Source: Acanthochromis polyacanthus (lineage: Eukaryota; Chordata; Actinopteri; Pomacentridae). Taken from it: a DNA stretch of 64,000 nt. The translations under genes and the position numbers were made by a program. The notes under the pieces were generated by a model. It worked only from the letters and a program-made list of their open reading frames with translations. It did no database searches and had not been told where the DNA came from. This document shows, in pieces, positions 36,290-49,049 of this stretch (position 1 is the stretch's first letter; every line of letters starts with the position of its first letter). The DNA lies in NCBI RefSeq assembly GCF_021347895.1, contig NC_067116.1:42603628-42667627 (forward strand). The letters run 5' to 3'.

Positions 36290-37000
36290 AAAGTAATTGC
36301 AAAAACATCCACCTCCTTTAAAGTTACTCAACTAATTCAACACAAGTGCAGCCAATTAGCGCTAGAAGTCACACAGTTAATACAATGGATGTTATCTGAG
36401 TGCAGAGCATGTGAGTCAGTGATTGTAGTATAAAGACACCTGTATCTGGAAGGTCCAGTCCAAGACCTAGAAAGGATTATTGAAAAGCGTAAGACAGGGG
36501 ATGGATACAAGAAAATTTCCAATTACAGTTAAATCCATCATTAAGAAATGGAATAAATGTGACACATTTTAAAATCTGCCTCAAAAACTGACAGAGACGA
36601 GTGATGGAGGCCACCAAGACACCCATGACTCCCTCTGAAGGAGTACAAGCTTCAGCAGCTGACATGTAATAGATTGTGCTGACAACAGAAACAGAAAATA
36701 TGCAAACAAGAACAACTTTATTTTGAATTTGGCAAACAAACATGTTCACCCCACTCGGATGTTTTTTCTTTCACCTTTCAAAGTTTTATGGGAGAGTGAA
36801 AAAGAAAATGTCTGTTGGAAAAATCTCATACTAAATCTCAACTAGAGTTTGCCAAAAGACGTGAGAGACTCTGGAGTTAAATAGAAGAAGGTTCTTTGGT
36901 GTGATGACCCCAAATATGAGCTTGTTGGCCATCGAACTAGAAACGTTTGGCGGACACCAAAAGCTGCACATCATCACAAACACACCGTGAAGAATGGCGG
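36290..37000 (+). pseudogene. Tc1-like transposase fossil
   Basis: Plus-strand pieces read KRKTGDGYKKISN (36487-36525), RRVMEATKTPMT (about 36597-36632), TKSQLEFAKR (about 36832-36862) and VWRTPKAAHHHKHTVKNGG (about 36948-37001). These are successive conserved blocks of Tc1-family transposases in the right order, scattered over several frames with stops. The segment CAACTAATTCAACACA...GCAGCC...GTCACACAGTT near 36328-36380 recurs at 46488-46542, marking the same family. Confidence 0.65.
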
Positions 37001-37009
37001 TTAGACGTT

Positions 37010-38890
37010 ACTTTGTAGAAATCTGTTTTCACTTTGAGTCTTTCTTTTTTGTAGATTCTTGCCTCAAAAGCCAAATTAAATTGACCATGATTCACTGTTG
37101 AAAAGGGGGGAAAAGGAGAAACTTCCAAATGGGGTGAATGCTTTCTATCCGCATTATATAACTTGTGGAGTGTTAGCTCTTAATTCACTTTTAAAGTTGC
37201 GTTAATCAGGTGCTTTTATATGAACAGTGGATTCTAAAACTAACATGTGAGTGATGAATCTACGGAGAATTAATCCAAAAATAAGTGTTTTTCCAAGTGT
37301 TGAGGAATGAGACTGGTCATAAACTGTTCTTTGATGTCCCCCACCTGTCAACTAAAGCAGTCACAGACATAATTATGTATAATTTTAACCCTTAATACAA
37401 AGATTCAAATACTTTATTGTCAAATCCTGCAAAAAACAAGTTATCAGTCATCATTATCTTAGTCTGTACTGATTCAACCCAGTCATTGCTCACATTCAAT
37501 CATACTAAGATAACAAATAGAACTAAGTGCAATAAAAGGTTATATATTGTACAGATAACAGTACAACAAAAGCATTCATTGTGCAGAAATGTTAAGATCT
37601 GCTCTTACATACAATATTGAATCTACAAAATGGAATGCAATGCAAAAAATATGGTGCAAAAACAAAAGTTTGTGCAATGTTTATGGTGCAAACTAGAGTT
37701 TAAATGGGTGAGTTATATAAAGGTACAACACCACACAGTTGTCATGTATGGGGAAATTTACTAAAGAGAGCAAAATGGTTTCTCGTAGCAGGCTGTAGGC
37801 ATGTTTATCTGTGCTGTAAAGTTTGACATTTTAACATTAGGGTCTGTGGGGATGGACTCGCTTTTGGTACAGCCTCTAGTGGCCATGCCTGGAACTGCAT
37901 CAGCTTCATTTTTTAGATGCTTAATTTGACACTTCCCTCATCTCTGCAGAGCTTTATAGCCCATTTTAGCTAACTGTTTTGATTTACAGCTTCCATCTTT
38001 ACTTATCAAGATTATTTCTAGCAGCAAGTTATTTTTAGCTATTCAGCACCAGACGGCAGGCAGTTGGCTGAGAGTTGGATATCATAGTAGTGCATTTAGA
38101 TGCTAAAAGGGCCGATATTTCCCTCAGGAATTCATGAAAACTACAAAAAGCAGACAAGAGATTCAGTTCTGGACTTGAGTCAGCTGCAGCTGCTGGTGAG
38201 TTCAAGTCAGTCTAATGTAAGTGTTTATGAAAAGGAGGAATTTGTACATCCTGCATTCATTTCAGCAGTAAATCATCATGACTCATGCATTAGTTATGTG
38301 TTGCCTCAGCATTTGCTTGCTTTAACCCTTCATTAAAAAAGTGCACGCAATCCCAAGATGCTCCTTTTTCTTGTTCATTAGACCAGTTTCAACGTGAGGT
38401 CCTGTCCTCTCTGCCCACTGCTCAACTCCCTCCTCCTGCCTCCCCTTTTCCTACGAATGAGTGCAATTAAAAACTCTGAATAACTGGTGCGAGACGGGCA
38501 TTCAACCCCAGATCTTTATTTACACACCCTCTGTGGGCAATGCTAAAGAGGCAAATGTTGGGCCAGATAACATGGAGACAGCAACAGAGCAGGGAAACAC
38601 ACACAGACACACACATCCACAGTGTTTGTCGATGGCAAAAGCAATAAATGGAACCATGGGAGTTACCATGTTGTCATGGCCTCATCGGGGCAGAGCAGGA
38701 GTCAGACAATATAATGTCTATCAGGGGAAACACACAGTCATGTTTCCATCACTTCAGGGGACACTACATTGACTCACATTCATTTCCTGGACAGTTTCTC
38801 CAACGCTAACCGCAACCACTGCTTTCCTAAAAACCAAGATTCATACTTAAACTTGCTGATTTATGCTACTCACAACATGAGCAATACACC
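37010..38890. other. Intergenic DNA, no gene seen
   Basis: One short conserved-looking repeat end at 37400-37430 (CAAATACTTTATTGTCAAAT). Nothing else supported. Confidence 0.45.
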
Positions 38891-38894
38891 TAAG

Positions 38895-38965
38895 CTGTGT
38901 CCGAAATCGCATACTAACGTACTACTCATACTAAGTGTGACGTCAAAATAAGTATGTAGTGCGTT
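38895..38965. repeat. Possible MITE end (GTGTCCGAAATCGCATACTA type)
   Basis: GTGTCCGAAATCGCATACTA and AAGTATGTAGTGCGTTCAAG resemble the start of a common fish DNA-transposon derivative. The other end was not found. Confidence 0.3.
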
Positions 38966-40154
38966 CAAGTAGAACAAGTAGAATAAAGTAAATTTGATGA
39001 AATGCCACAATTTAAAGGCTAGACTTGGTTAATTTTCCCTAAAGAACTAAAAGTTAGTCAGGATAAATTCAAGAATCACCTGAAAGTTGCGAGATTTGGT
39101 GCATTTCTAAGTGAGACATGTAGAATAAAGTGATTTTGATTAATAATTTTAGCTGAATTTGATTAATTTTCCAGATTAAACCATACATTAGACACTGTTA
39201 GTTCAAGGACTGTGAGAAAGATGAAAATAAGTAGATTTTTTCTGTTTTCACACATTCAGTCTCTGATCAAGTGTGTAATTTTGGCAATTTTTTAAATGGC
39301 GAACATGCCTGTAAAAAGCTGCTGCTTGCATATTTTATGCTTCAGAGGGTTAACCACAGCCTGTCTGTGCAAATAAAACAGTTCTCTGGTCTTTGTCTAC
39401 AAAAGCAGCACCAGGAATCTTGAAATTTATGGATTTTGTTCAAATTTGCTCTTTAAAAAAGCCAACAGAAATAACAGGATCTTGTGTAATTCTCTTGACA
39501 ATACAATTTCCAATAATGGCATAATTTGTGAATGCACCTTTGTTTACAAGCCCTTTAGATTGCAAATATTTTTCCCATGGTGGACATGCATGGGGTCGAT
39601 TTCCCACACTCCTCTGCTCGTAATAAGACTCAGACGGCAGACAGTCGACATGTTTCTCATCACTGAGTGCAGCAGGTCACCGACGGCCATAAAGATACCG
39701 TCAGAAGCAGAACTAACGTGTGCTTTCGGTCATAAACGCTCTGATAGCGAAATGGTATGAAAATGTGGAGGCACAACTGCCGCACTCTTGATCCATAATT
39801 CATCTGTAAGAAGGAGAGCTCAGAGAGGTCTCCAAGTTTTGCATCTGATTAAAACTACATGGATTCTGTTCTGTTTTCCAGCTCACAGGCTTCCTCCCAG
39901 CTCTTTCTCTGTAGCTTTACACGAGACTATATCTTAGCTCTGTTCCCTGGCGAGAAGAGTTTTGGGGAGTTTTTACCTTAAAAGGCCATGTGGAGCAGAG
40001 CGCTGGTTTCCTGTGGGAGGGTTTTCCTCTCTGACTGTGGAGCTGGAGGCCGGACTCGTCCTCAGCCTCCCTCAGTCACTCCCACTTCCACTCACACTCC
40101 TTCCTCCTTTCCACTCCCAGCACAGTGGTGAAATCTAGCCACAGCCAGATGTGT

Positions 40155-40185
40155 GTGCATGTGCGTGTGTGTGTGTGAGCGTGCA
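40155..40185. repeat. (GT)n-rich tract
   Basis: Imperfect GT-rich stretch within 40150-40200, flanked by GTGAGCGTGCATG. Confidence 0.6.
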
Positions 40186-40468
40186 TGTGTGTGTGAGCAT
40201 TCATGAGATCCTCGCTGACCTCTTTGCTTAACGGGAGGTGAAAACACGGTCACACAGGAAAGCAAGGTACCGAGGGAGACACAAAAGCAAAGAGCAGAGA
40301 AGGAAGTGGGGAAGAAAAGGAAAAAGGCTGTCAGGAACGAAAGAGTGGGAGGGGACAGGAAGCTAACGAGAGGCATTAAGAAGAGGGAAGAAGTGCGCAG
40401 CGGTGATAATGAACGCAGCTTCACTGAGCTGCAGATCATCTGGAGCTGCTTCAACATCCTCTGAATAA

Positions 40469-40510
40469 ACAGTCCGTCCGTCCGTCCGTCCGTCTGTCCG
40501 TCTGTCCGTC
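40469..40510. repeat. (GTCC/GTCT)n tetranucleotide array
   Basis: About ten tandem GTCC units with GTCT variants. Confidence 0.9.
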
Positions 40511-40647
40511 AGATAATGAGCAGTCAGAGGGATATTGTCCTTATAAGGTCTGAGCTGAGGAGCAGACTGAACTGATGAACTGCAGAGTGGTGTGTCATCG
40601 CCATGTCAGCATGAAGTCATCACTGTCACACACTGTACACTGTTTAA

Positions 40648-41044
40648 CCCTCCTGTTGTCCTCATCTACAGGCACCAAAAAATACTGTTTCCTCGTCTGA
40701 AAAAAATCCAAAAATTCAGCAAAAAAATTCAACAAATTTCTGAAAATTTTCAAAAAAAAATCCTTAAAAGTTTCCCTGAAAGTTTTATTTTAAAAATAGC
40801 CCAAATTTGGCAAGAAAATTCTTGTAAATGTTTTCAAAAAATGAGCAAAAATCTTCCAAAAACTGAATACATACATACCAGAAAAAACTTAGAATATTTT
40901 ACATTTTTAACATTTCTGTTTTTCCACCAAAAATTTTCAAAAAATGTTGAAAATGTAGACATCAGAACTTACACTGTAAAAATATTTTTTTTTACAGTAT
41001 CAAACTTTAAAAGGTCAATTTTGACGCTCACGACGACATGAGGG
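40648..41044. repeat. TTAA-type MITE, copy A
   Basis: TTAA at 40644-40647 is followed by CCCTCCTGTTGTCCTCAT. The right end reads CACGACGACATGAGGGTTGA, an imperfect inverted copy. The interior is A/T-rich with many AAAAATTC phrases. There is no coding capacity. A second copy lies at 44139-44626. A TTAA target suggests piggyBac-type mobilisation. Confidence 0.65.
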
Positions 41045-41820
41045 TTGAAAAAAAAGAAAATAAAAAATCTATTTGACTAAATTTTTACTTTTTTAATCTA
41101 CAGATTTTTTTCTGCATTTTTGAAATACATAATAATAATAATAATAATAATAAACAAAATAAACCGACAATTGCAAAATCATGCCCTTTTAAAAAAAAAA
41201 ATTTATACATGAATGGACTGTTAAAATACATTTGAAAATGTATTATAATTTCACAAAGATTTTTTTTTCCGATTTTATCAATAAGTCTGTTCATTTCCAG
41301 TTTAATATTTTAAATGCGTATTTTAGAAATTAGAGTTACACTAAAAACCAAGCATTAGTTCTATCACTGGACAGACATTTGTTTGTTAAATTAGAGATAT
41401 TTCGTGTAATTCCAGATGTTTTTGGTAATCTGTCAAAATACAGGTTTAATCTTTGTAGAATATATGTCATTTATCATATATATTGATTTGTCTCATTTTA
41501 TATATAAGTATGTGTGTATATGTTTATATATATTTAATATTTTTTTTAATTTTTGGCAGCCCAGTCGTCAGAATTTGATTGGTCATTTTTTTAAACTTTT
41601 TTTTTGCCATTGCTTCCCCAAAAATGAAGATGTTTTTAAATTCATCATGTCGCTCTGAAGAATTATTTAAAAATATTATTCCTCTGAGAGCAGGGTAAAG
41701 CTAATATAATATAAATATAAAGAATAATTCGGGACTGATGCTTATCATTACAATTAAATCAACTATTTTCTTTGTATAGTCTGTATGTCTGCTACTGCAG
41801 TGTTGGATTCAGCAAAATTA

Positions 41821-42838
41821 CCGTATTTTCACGACCAAAAGGCGCACTGTACCAAAAGGCGCAGTCTCAGTTATGTGTGCCATTACTGTATTTAACACAC
41901 ACATAAGGCGCACCTGATTATATGGCGAGGGTTTTATATACAATCCACGCCCACACTTCCCCCTTTAACGTTTTCATGGTGTCCTCTACTACATCGGCCT
42001 TACAACAACAACACACACAAGCATACAAGTGTGCGTATTTAAAAATAGAGCGGGAGCAAAACTGAGTTTGGTTGTGCTTTATTTAAGTATTGATTACAAA
42101 GTACTAACATTTTTTTAATCATCAATAGGCTCGGGCATGGTAAAACACAGATAAAACAAGCACACAAGTGTGCATATTTAAAAATAGAGCGGGAGCAAAA
42201 CTGAGTTTGGTATTCACATTTTTTTTTTACCGGTAATCGTCATCAATCAAACCCATGGAAGTCCTCATCCTCTGTTTCTGAATTGAACAGCTGCGCTAAA
42301 CCTCCATCAAACATGCCAGGTTCACTTTCTTCACTGTCAGAGTCACTTTCCGTGCCGTGCGGCGCCTCGAAAATGATGCCGGCTTTTGCGAAAGCTCGAA
42401 CAACAGTGCCAGCAGACACGTTAGCCCAAGCATCTACAATCCATTGGCAAATTGTGGCGTAACTCGCCCGGCGCTGCCTTCCACTCTTAGTGAAACTGTG
42501 GTCTCCATCGGTCATCCATCGCTCCCACGCCGCTCGCAGCCTTACTTTGAACGGCCGGTTCACACCGATGTCCAGCGGTTGGAGTTCCTTTGTCAGGCCT
42601 CCCGGAATGACAGCAAGCTCAGAGTTCATTTGCTTAATTTGTTTTTTCACATCGGCTGTGAGATGGGCACGCATAGAGTCACAGATCAACAGCGATGGTG
42701 ATGCGTGGAAAAAACCACCTGGTCTATGTCCGCCTTACAACAACAACACACACAGGACGCACTGCACCATAGGGCGCGCCGCACAATTTGAAGAAAATCT
42801 AAGACTTTTATGTGCGCCTTATAGTCGTGAAAATACGG
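41821..42838 (-). mobile_element. Pogo/Tigger-like DNA transposon, internally deleted
   Basis: The terminal inverted repeats are CCGTATTTTCACGACCAAAA (left) and its near complement on the right, extending to GGCGCAC with two mismatches in 27, flanked by TA on both sides (41819-41820, 42839-42840). Only the C-terminal half of a transposase lies inside. A segment with AAAAATAGAGCGGGAGCAAA is duplicated (about 42040 and 42180). Confidence 0.9.
42243..42689 (-). pseudogene. C-terminal part of pogo/Tigger-like transposase
   Basis: 148 codons open at ICDSMRAHLTADVKKQIK, which carries an Asp of the DDE site in the usual CDSMRAH setting. PGGLTKELQPLDIGVNRPFK follows, which is highly typical, and then an acidic tail. 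The N-terminal DNA-binding domains and the first catalytic Asp are missing, so it cannot transpose itself. The remaining frame is intact, so the element is young. Confidence 0.85.
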
Positions 42839-42999
42839 TACAGCTTAACTTCTGGAGATCTACAAACAAAGTGCATAAATTAATTAACTGCAGCTGGAAA
42901 CTGAAAGCTGGATCTGCTAAACCTGTTTGCATTAATGCACAGATTGTTGTACTGCATTATTATTAGATGTGTTGATAGATTTATTGCTTTATTTCTTGT

Positions 43000-44130
43000 G
43001 TTATTTTCTATATGTGTTGCAGGAAGTCCTGGAAAGCCTGTCTGGTAGTGATGAAATAACCACAGAGGCCATGAAATAAAGCCCGTCATGGTGTCAATCA
43101 TTTTCCAAAAACTGATGAACGAATGTTGTGAGCAGCAGATGACTAAGGCTAGAAACTCTCTCCTGTCTGAACGTCGTCTGTTCCTCTGCTCGTCCTCTTC
43201 TTTCCATGCAGGTATGTGTGCCGTTCGTACACTGCTCTGGAATGTTCTCTTTTGTTTTACACACAGGAAGGTGTTGCACAATGAAAAATTCACTGATGAA
43301 CAGTAATGGGGCGTTGCGTAAAACCGCTTTCAGCAATAATGATTGGATAAATGTCGTAAGGCCTGATGTGTCACAATCATGGCCGCCTGTTGGAGCAAAG
43401 TTTGACAAATCCTGGGACTGGTTTGGGTCTCAGTGTGTTCGTTAAGCTGAGGTTGGACATGTGGCAAACAGCAAAAACACACTCCCTGATCTTACCATCT
43501 TCACATGCGAACAATCAGATTCCTGTTTGTGCTCGCAGGTTTAATTCTCACCACCTGAACCCGAGCTGCAGGTTACGTCTTCGTCAGCACACCGGTGTCG
43601 TTGTGCTCCGATTATAGACCCGCTGAGCTCTTTGTGAAGCGGCTAGAAACAAGTGGGATGAATTAAAAAAAAAACGGATCTCCTCGTCTTCTTGACAGAT
43701 TCTAATTGTGTGTAAGAGCAGAATTACGAGGACGTCTGGTTTGCTTGTGATTCATTTTCTGATGAAGAAGATGAGGTTGTGTAACAGCGTAATGTGTGTG
43801 CTCTGGCGTCAGCTGTGTCTATTAGCACCATTAGCCGTGACGGGCTTTTCAGAGAGCAGTTGGGACACGCAAACTCAGCTCTGATTGGTTTTCGCTGCGA
43901 TCAGAGCATGTGAAGGTGTGTGTCTGCTGAGGTCGTGACGAAGGCAGACTGGGAAAAAAAAAACCCTCTCAAAACAAGAAAAAAAACTTATTTCAAAGAA
44001 CTTTTCCCTTGAAATAAGTGAAGAAAGTCTGCCAGTAGAACAAGTGAAAAATGGCTTGGTAAGAGTTCTTGTACTAAGATACTGAGATCTTAGAATTAAG
44101 CTCTATTTTACCAGGATTGTCAAGTTTAGG
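43000..44130. other. Intergenic DNA, one weak exon-like segment
   Basis: 43022-43078 follows a fair acceptor (TGTGTTGCAG), reads EVLESLSGSDEITTEAMK, and ends in a stop overlapping AATAAA. No upstream partner exon is recognisable, so I do not call a gene. Confidence 0.2.
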
Positions 44131-44138
44131 TGTCTTAA

Positions 44139-44626
44139 CCCTCCTGTTGTCCTCATTTACGGCACTAAAAAATGTTGTTGCCTTGTCTGGAAAAAAAATC
44201 CCAAAATTTTGCAAAAAATTACCCAAATTTATAAAAATTTGAAAATTCCTTAAAAGTTTTATTTAAAAAACAAATTTGGCGACAAATAAAAATTTAAAAA
44301 ATAAAAAATGAAAATTGTAAATACTTTCAAAAAATGAGTAAAAAATCTTCGAAAAAATCCTAAAAATATATAAAGTGATTCCGTATTTATCGATAAAACT
44401 TCTAATATTTTCTTTAAGAACATTTGGAAAAAAATTGACTAAAATCCAGCGAATTTCGCTGGATTTTAGTCAATTTTTTTCCAAATGTTCTTGAAGAAAC
44501 ACCTTTTTTTAACATTTCTTTTTTCCGTCAAAAATATTCAAAAATTCCTCCAAAAATTCTGAAAATGTGGAACATTTTTTCCCCCACATTTTCAAACTTT
44601 AAAACGGGTCAATTTGACCCGCAGGA
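44139..44626. repeat. TTAA-type MITE, copy B, with a perfect hairpin
   Basis: The left end CCCTCCTGTTGTCCTCATTT equals copy A. The right end GGGTCAATTTGACCCGCAGG is shortened before TTAA (44627-44630). Inside, 44416-44453 and 44455-44492 are exact inverted copies around a single T. Copy A lacks this hairpin. Confidence 0.7.
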
Positions 44627-45107
44627 TTAATTTTAAAACAAGATAATTTCAAGATCGCTTGACTGAACAAGATATTTAAGATGCATTGTCTTAAAACAAG
44701 TCCCTCCATCTTTGCTAAAATGTCACTTGTTAAGTGAATTTATCTTAAATCAAGTGGGATGAGACATTTTGGCTAAACGTAAGACAAACAGACTCGGTAG
44801 GATTTTGAGTTTTTGCAATGCAGCGCAGAAGCTCGTCGTCATGCAGGAAACGTGTACAGACACAAAGCTGCAGAGGAGATGTGCTCACCGTCTGTCTGTG
44901 TGTGTGTGTAAAGAATGTAAGAGTGTGTGTCAGCAGAGTCCAGGTGGTGTCCTGTCCAGGTGAGTCATCAGGTGTGTTTCCGCCCAGAGGACACCAGAGT
45001 TCACACTCATAGGAAAAAGCGACTCTTGTACGACTAAAAAAAAGCTCCAATTGTGTGTGAACTATCATTTCAATTTTGTTTGTTTTTGCATTAAGACAGA
45101 GTTAGGC

Positions 45108-45390
45108 TGCACAGTGGATTGGTGGTTGGAACTTTTGCCTTCTCTGGTTCGCATCCCGGCCTTCCTGGCATATTTCTGCGTGGGCTTTCTCCAGCTTTCT
45201 CCCACAGTCCAATAACATGCTGAGGTTAACTGATAACTCTAAATTATCTGTAGGTGTGATTGTTTGTCTCCATGTGTAGCCCTGTGATAGAATGGTGACC
45301 CGTCCAGGGCGTCCCCTCAGTCAGCTGGGACAGACTCCAGCCCCTCGTGACCCTAATGAGGATGAAGCGGTGTACAGATAATGGATGGAT
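45108..45390 (+). repeat. tRNA-derived SINE, diverged copy
   Basis: It aligns with the SINE at 53174-53534: GGCTGCACAGTGGATTGGTG head, CTCCCACAGTCCAATAACAT, GGTGACCCGTCCAGGGCGTC and an AATGGATGGATTA tail. The B box is decayed, and some of the middle is deleted. Confidence 0.8.
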
Positions 45391-46307
45391 TAAGAGAGAG
45401 GTAGTTTCTCCATTATGATCTATTCATCTTTAAAAAAAACAACAACAAGAAAAAAAACCTTCACTTTTATTGCAACTTGCATTTGCAAAATACCTCCGTG
45501 TTTAGTCTGGGCTCCTCCGCAGCATTTCTGTGGCCGAGCGGCAGTGAGAGAATGCATACTTGGAACATCGGGAGAAAATATTGAAGACACTAAATTACAC
45601 TCTTGAATTACTCAGTGAGCGACTGGGCGGAACATGGCAGAGACTTACTGCTGCTGCTGTGCTTCACTTTCTGGATGGACTCAACGTCTTTCAGTGGATT
45701 TCTGTTGGAAAAGACCACAAAAATTACTATTTATCAGGGTTTTAATGCTGTTACTGCACTCTACTGCTGCCGTAGAATACACATTCACAGGTCCTATGTG
45801 CTGAAAGTCCATCCTTATTGTGTTTTGTATGTCCTAAAACTTGCTGTGAGAATATAAAGACGCTTACTACTGCCCCGCCTCAGCTAAATGGCCTCCCAGA
45901 TGGACAATCCAGTAAGAATACTTTTCATTTTTTACCAAGAACATGAGGTTTAAATCTGTATAACTCGCTCATAAATCAGAATAAGCAGATGCCTCTCAGT
46001 CCACAGAGTTTGTTTACATTCTAGAGATGCTTCTGCAAACCCAAAAATGTCTCAATCACAAGCAAAGCTCACAGAACTTTGGCTGCAAGAGTGAACACGA
46101 GCGTCCTCATGCAGTCCCAGCATCTGTCTTTGATATCAGTGTGGAAACTGTAATGCTGAAAACTCAGAGATGGCGGAAACTTGATCTGAGCATGAAAACC
46201 AAGCCCAGAATGACAGTTTTAATGTTGCCTTTAGTGATTCAACACAAACTAAACTCCTGTGGTTCATACATCTGTTTGCTTCATTCCTGCTGTCCGTGCT
46301 CACTCAC

Positions 46308-46640
46308 AGCGCCTATAGAAAGCATTCACCCCTTTTTCTCTTTTATTTTGTTATATAATATGTGAGTATGGTCAATTTTCATGAGGATTTTTGGGCAAGA
46401 ATTTACCACAAAAAGACTCAACGAAGTAATGTCAGTTCACTAAAAAAGTAAGATGTGAAATAAGTGATTGCATAAGTCCTCTAAAGTGACTCAACTAATT
46501 CAACACAGGTGCAGCCCGTTGGTGCTAGAAGTCACACAGTTGGTGGAGTTCGTATTATCTGAGTGCAGTGAGTGTGTCTCAGTGATTGTAGCATAAAGAT
46601 GCCTGTATCTGGGAGGATGTTACTGCATCTTTAATACAAA
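46308..46640 (+). repeat. 5' end of a Tc1-like element
   Basis: It begins GCGCCTATAGAAAGCATTCA, typical of fish Tc1-like terminal repeats, and continues with the block CAACTAATTCAACACAGGTG...CACACAGTT shared with 36328-36380. It breaks off near 46640 before any transposase coding. Confidence 0.6.
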
Positions 46641-46859
46641 AGGTAAATAACATGAAGGTGAACCACACAGCAGTTAATCTAGTTCACATTAGTCCTCGAC
46701 TCTGGATCACCTCACCGTCTTTATTTCTGCTCCACAGGACGAGCAACACTTCAGTTATGGATCAGTTTTTACAGTTATTCTGCATCGACACCGCAGCCAG
46801 CTGTTGTGAAATCGGCAGCCGATGTGCTCCATTTAACGCCGTCACCCTCGAATAAAACC

Positions 46860-47455
46860 TGATTTGGGAAATCTTTTTAGAGGTCTGGCCTTTACTTCAT
46901 CCTGATGTTTGGATCCAGATGTTTTGAAAGCAAAAAGAGCAGATACCTAAAAAATAAAAGCTTGATTTTTTTTTGATGGATCCAACCAAGAAGGTAAAAA
47001 GGTCAGCATAATGTGAAAATATCTAATGTAGTCTTTACACAAGTAGTGATAGACGACGACAAAATACCTCCATTTTATAGGGCCAACAATATGGATTTAT
47101 GTTATTTTAAAGACTGGTCAGGCCTTGTTAGAGCTAAAAGTGCCACGGAAATCTGTTGTGTATCGTCACATTTCACCACACTTTTGGTTTTTCTGGCGTA
47201 TTTATGCCTTCACATCAGGACCTTCCATCTTTCCACATATTTCTTCTGCAGACACCGCTCTCCATTGTTCACATATTTTCAGTCTGGTTTCATCCTTCAC
47301 TCATCACACTCAAATATCAGGTGCACAGAGTTCAGAAGGTGTTTCAGATCTTCAGTGTGAAGGTTGGACGGTCTTTTACAGTGTTGTGACACAAGCTAAT
47401 CCCTACTGCCTTCACACAATCCCTAATTAACTCTGTTTGCATGATAATTCTGGTT
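46860..47455. other. Intergenic DNA, no gene seen
   Basis: A 115-codon frame at 47013-47360 overlaps two others in different frames. None shows a motif. Confidence 0.4.
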
Positions 47456-47459
47456 CAGC

Positions 47460-48870
47460 TTGTTTTATGTTTTTCTTTTGGACAACATTATGGCTCCTGT
47501 TTGGTGTCTGTAAAAAATGTTAATGTGATGTAGCATAATGTCATTATTTACTGTTAAATTACAGAAAATAACTAGTAAAAACGCACAAAAAAGTGCAGAT
47601 TTGCATGTTAACTAAAGAAAAAAAAGAGGCCAAACTGCAAATAATTTCACATAAAAATCAGCATTTTTACTATTTTCTAAACATGGAATATATTACATTA
47701 ATAATACATATATTTTATATTTTTAACAGTTTTATTTTGCAGTTTTCCTGTTTTGTTAGATTTCAAATAATATTGAGTAAAATCCCAGAAAAACAAATAT
47801 TACTGCAAAAATAAATCAAACACGTTGACAGTCAAATCATTATTTTTACTGTGTTTAAATAAAGAAGAAATACTGTTATTTCACAAATATAACCCTATGT
47901 TTAGAATTAAAAAACCTTTTTTGGGTTGTTGTTTTTACTGATTTTTTACACAATTTGTTAAATTATAGACAACGTGTTTTATAATCACAGAATTTAGATT
48001 TTTCATGTTAACTGTTAAAAAGCTGTAAATAATGTTCACATCAAAATCAGTATTTTTACTATTTTATAAGCATAAAGAATAGTTTTATAACAGAAATATT
48101 TATGTAACTACTACTTTAGATAGTTTTCCTGTTTTGTTAAATTTCAGATATTATTGACTAAAATCCAGAAAAAATGCTACTGTGAAAAATTTTACATGTT
48201 GACAATATGTGAACTCAAATCATTATTTTACTGTATTTGAATAAGGAATAAATATCATTATTTCACATGTATTTGCCTTTCATTGAAAGGAAGAAAAAGA
48301 TGTGTATTTAGAATGAAAACATATTTTTGAAACTATTATTTTTCAGAGTTTTTCCCCATTTGTTAAATTCTAGAAAACCATTGATGTATAATATTAATAA
48401 TTATTATTGCTATTATTATTGTTGTTGTTGATAATAATAATAATTTTTATTCTTAAGTGTTGCTAAAATTACACTATTTTACTGTATTGCAATCAGGAAA
48501 AAAAATTCTTTCACAGATATTTGCTGTAAATAAAAGAAAAACTATGTTAAGAATTGAAAAATATTTTTTAAACTGTTACTTTACATTTTTTCCCCATTAA
48601 ATTACAGATAAGAGTAAAATTACAGAAACAGTTTATTTACGTGTTGACTGTAAAAAAAAAAAACAGGAAATAATGTCCACATCAGAAATCTGTATTTCTA
48701 CAATTAAGTATTCATTATTTTGTGTGACTATTTGCTACTATAATTAAATCAGCTAAAATTATGTTGCAGTTTTTGTTTTTTGTTTTTACAGTTTTTGAAA
48801 GTTTTTGGCATTCCTCCTGTCAGATTTTCACTGCTATGTTTTACAGATTCCTTTTACAGTGTGTTTTAAG
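47460..48870. repeat. AT-rich degenerate tandem array
   Basis: Phrases such as TTTTCCTGTTTTGTTAAATT, ACAGATAATATTGAGTAAAAT, CACAGAAAAACAAATATTAC and TTATTTCACAAATATTTGC recur about every 230-330 bp. Related phrases occur at 29930-30300 in the CHMP4-like intron 3. Confidence 0.65.
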
Positions 48871-49049
48871 TGTTCTTGCTCCAGCCTTAACGTCAAAATA
48901 TTGCGACTGAGCGATCACCACATGGAAACTCTTTCTTTCTCTGCCCTTTGTTATCGCTCCCTCCCACTACTTTGCACCTCTATCTCTGCTGCCGTCGACT
49001 CTCCTGAAGGCCTCCAGTGTGAGATGCTGTTTGCCAGCGGGACTCTGAC

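Noticed and set aside
43022..43078. Terminal-exon-like segment ending at AATAAA
   Set aside because: No upstream exon found; acceptor-like sites are common in AT-rich DNA.
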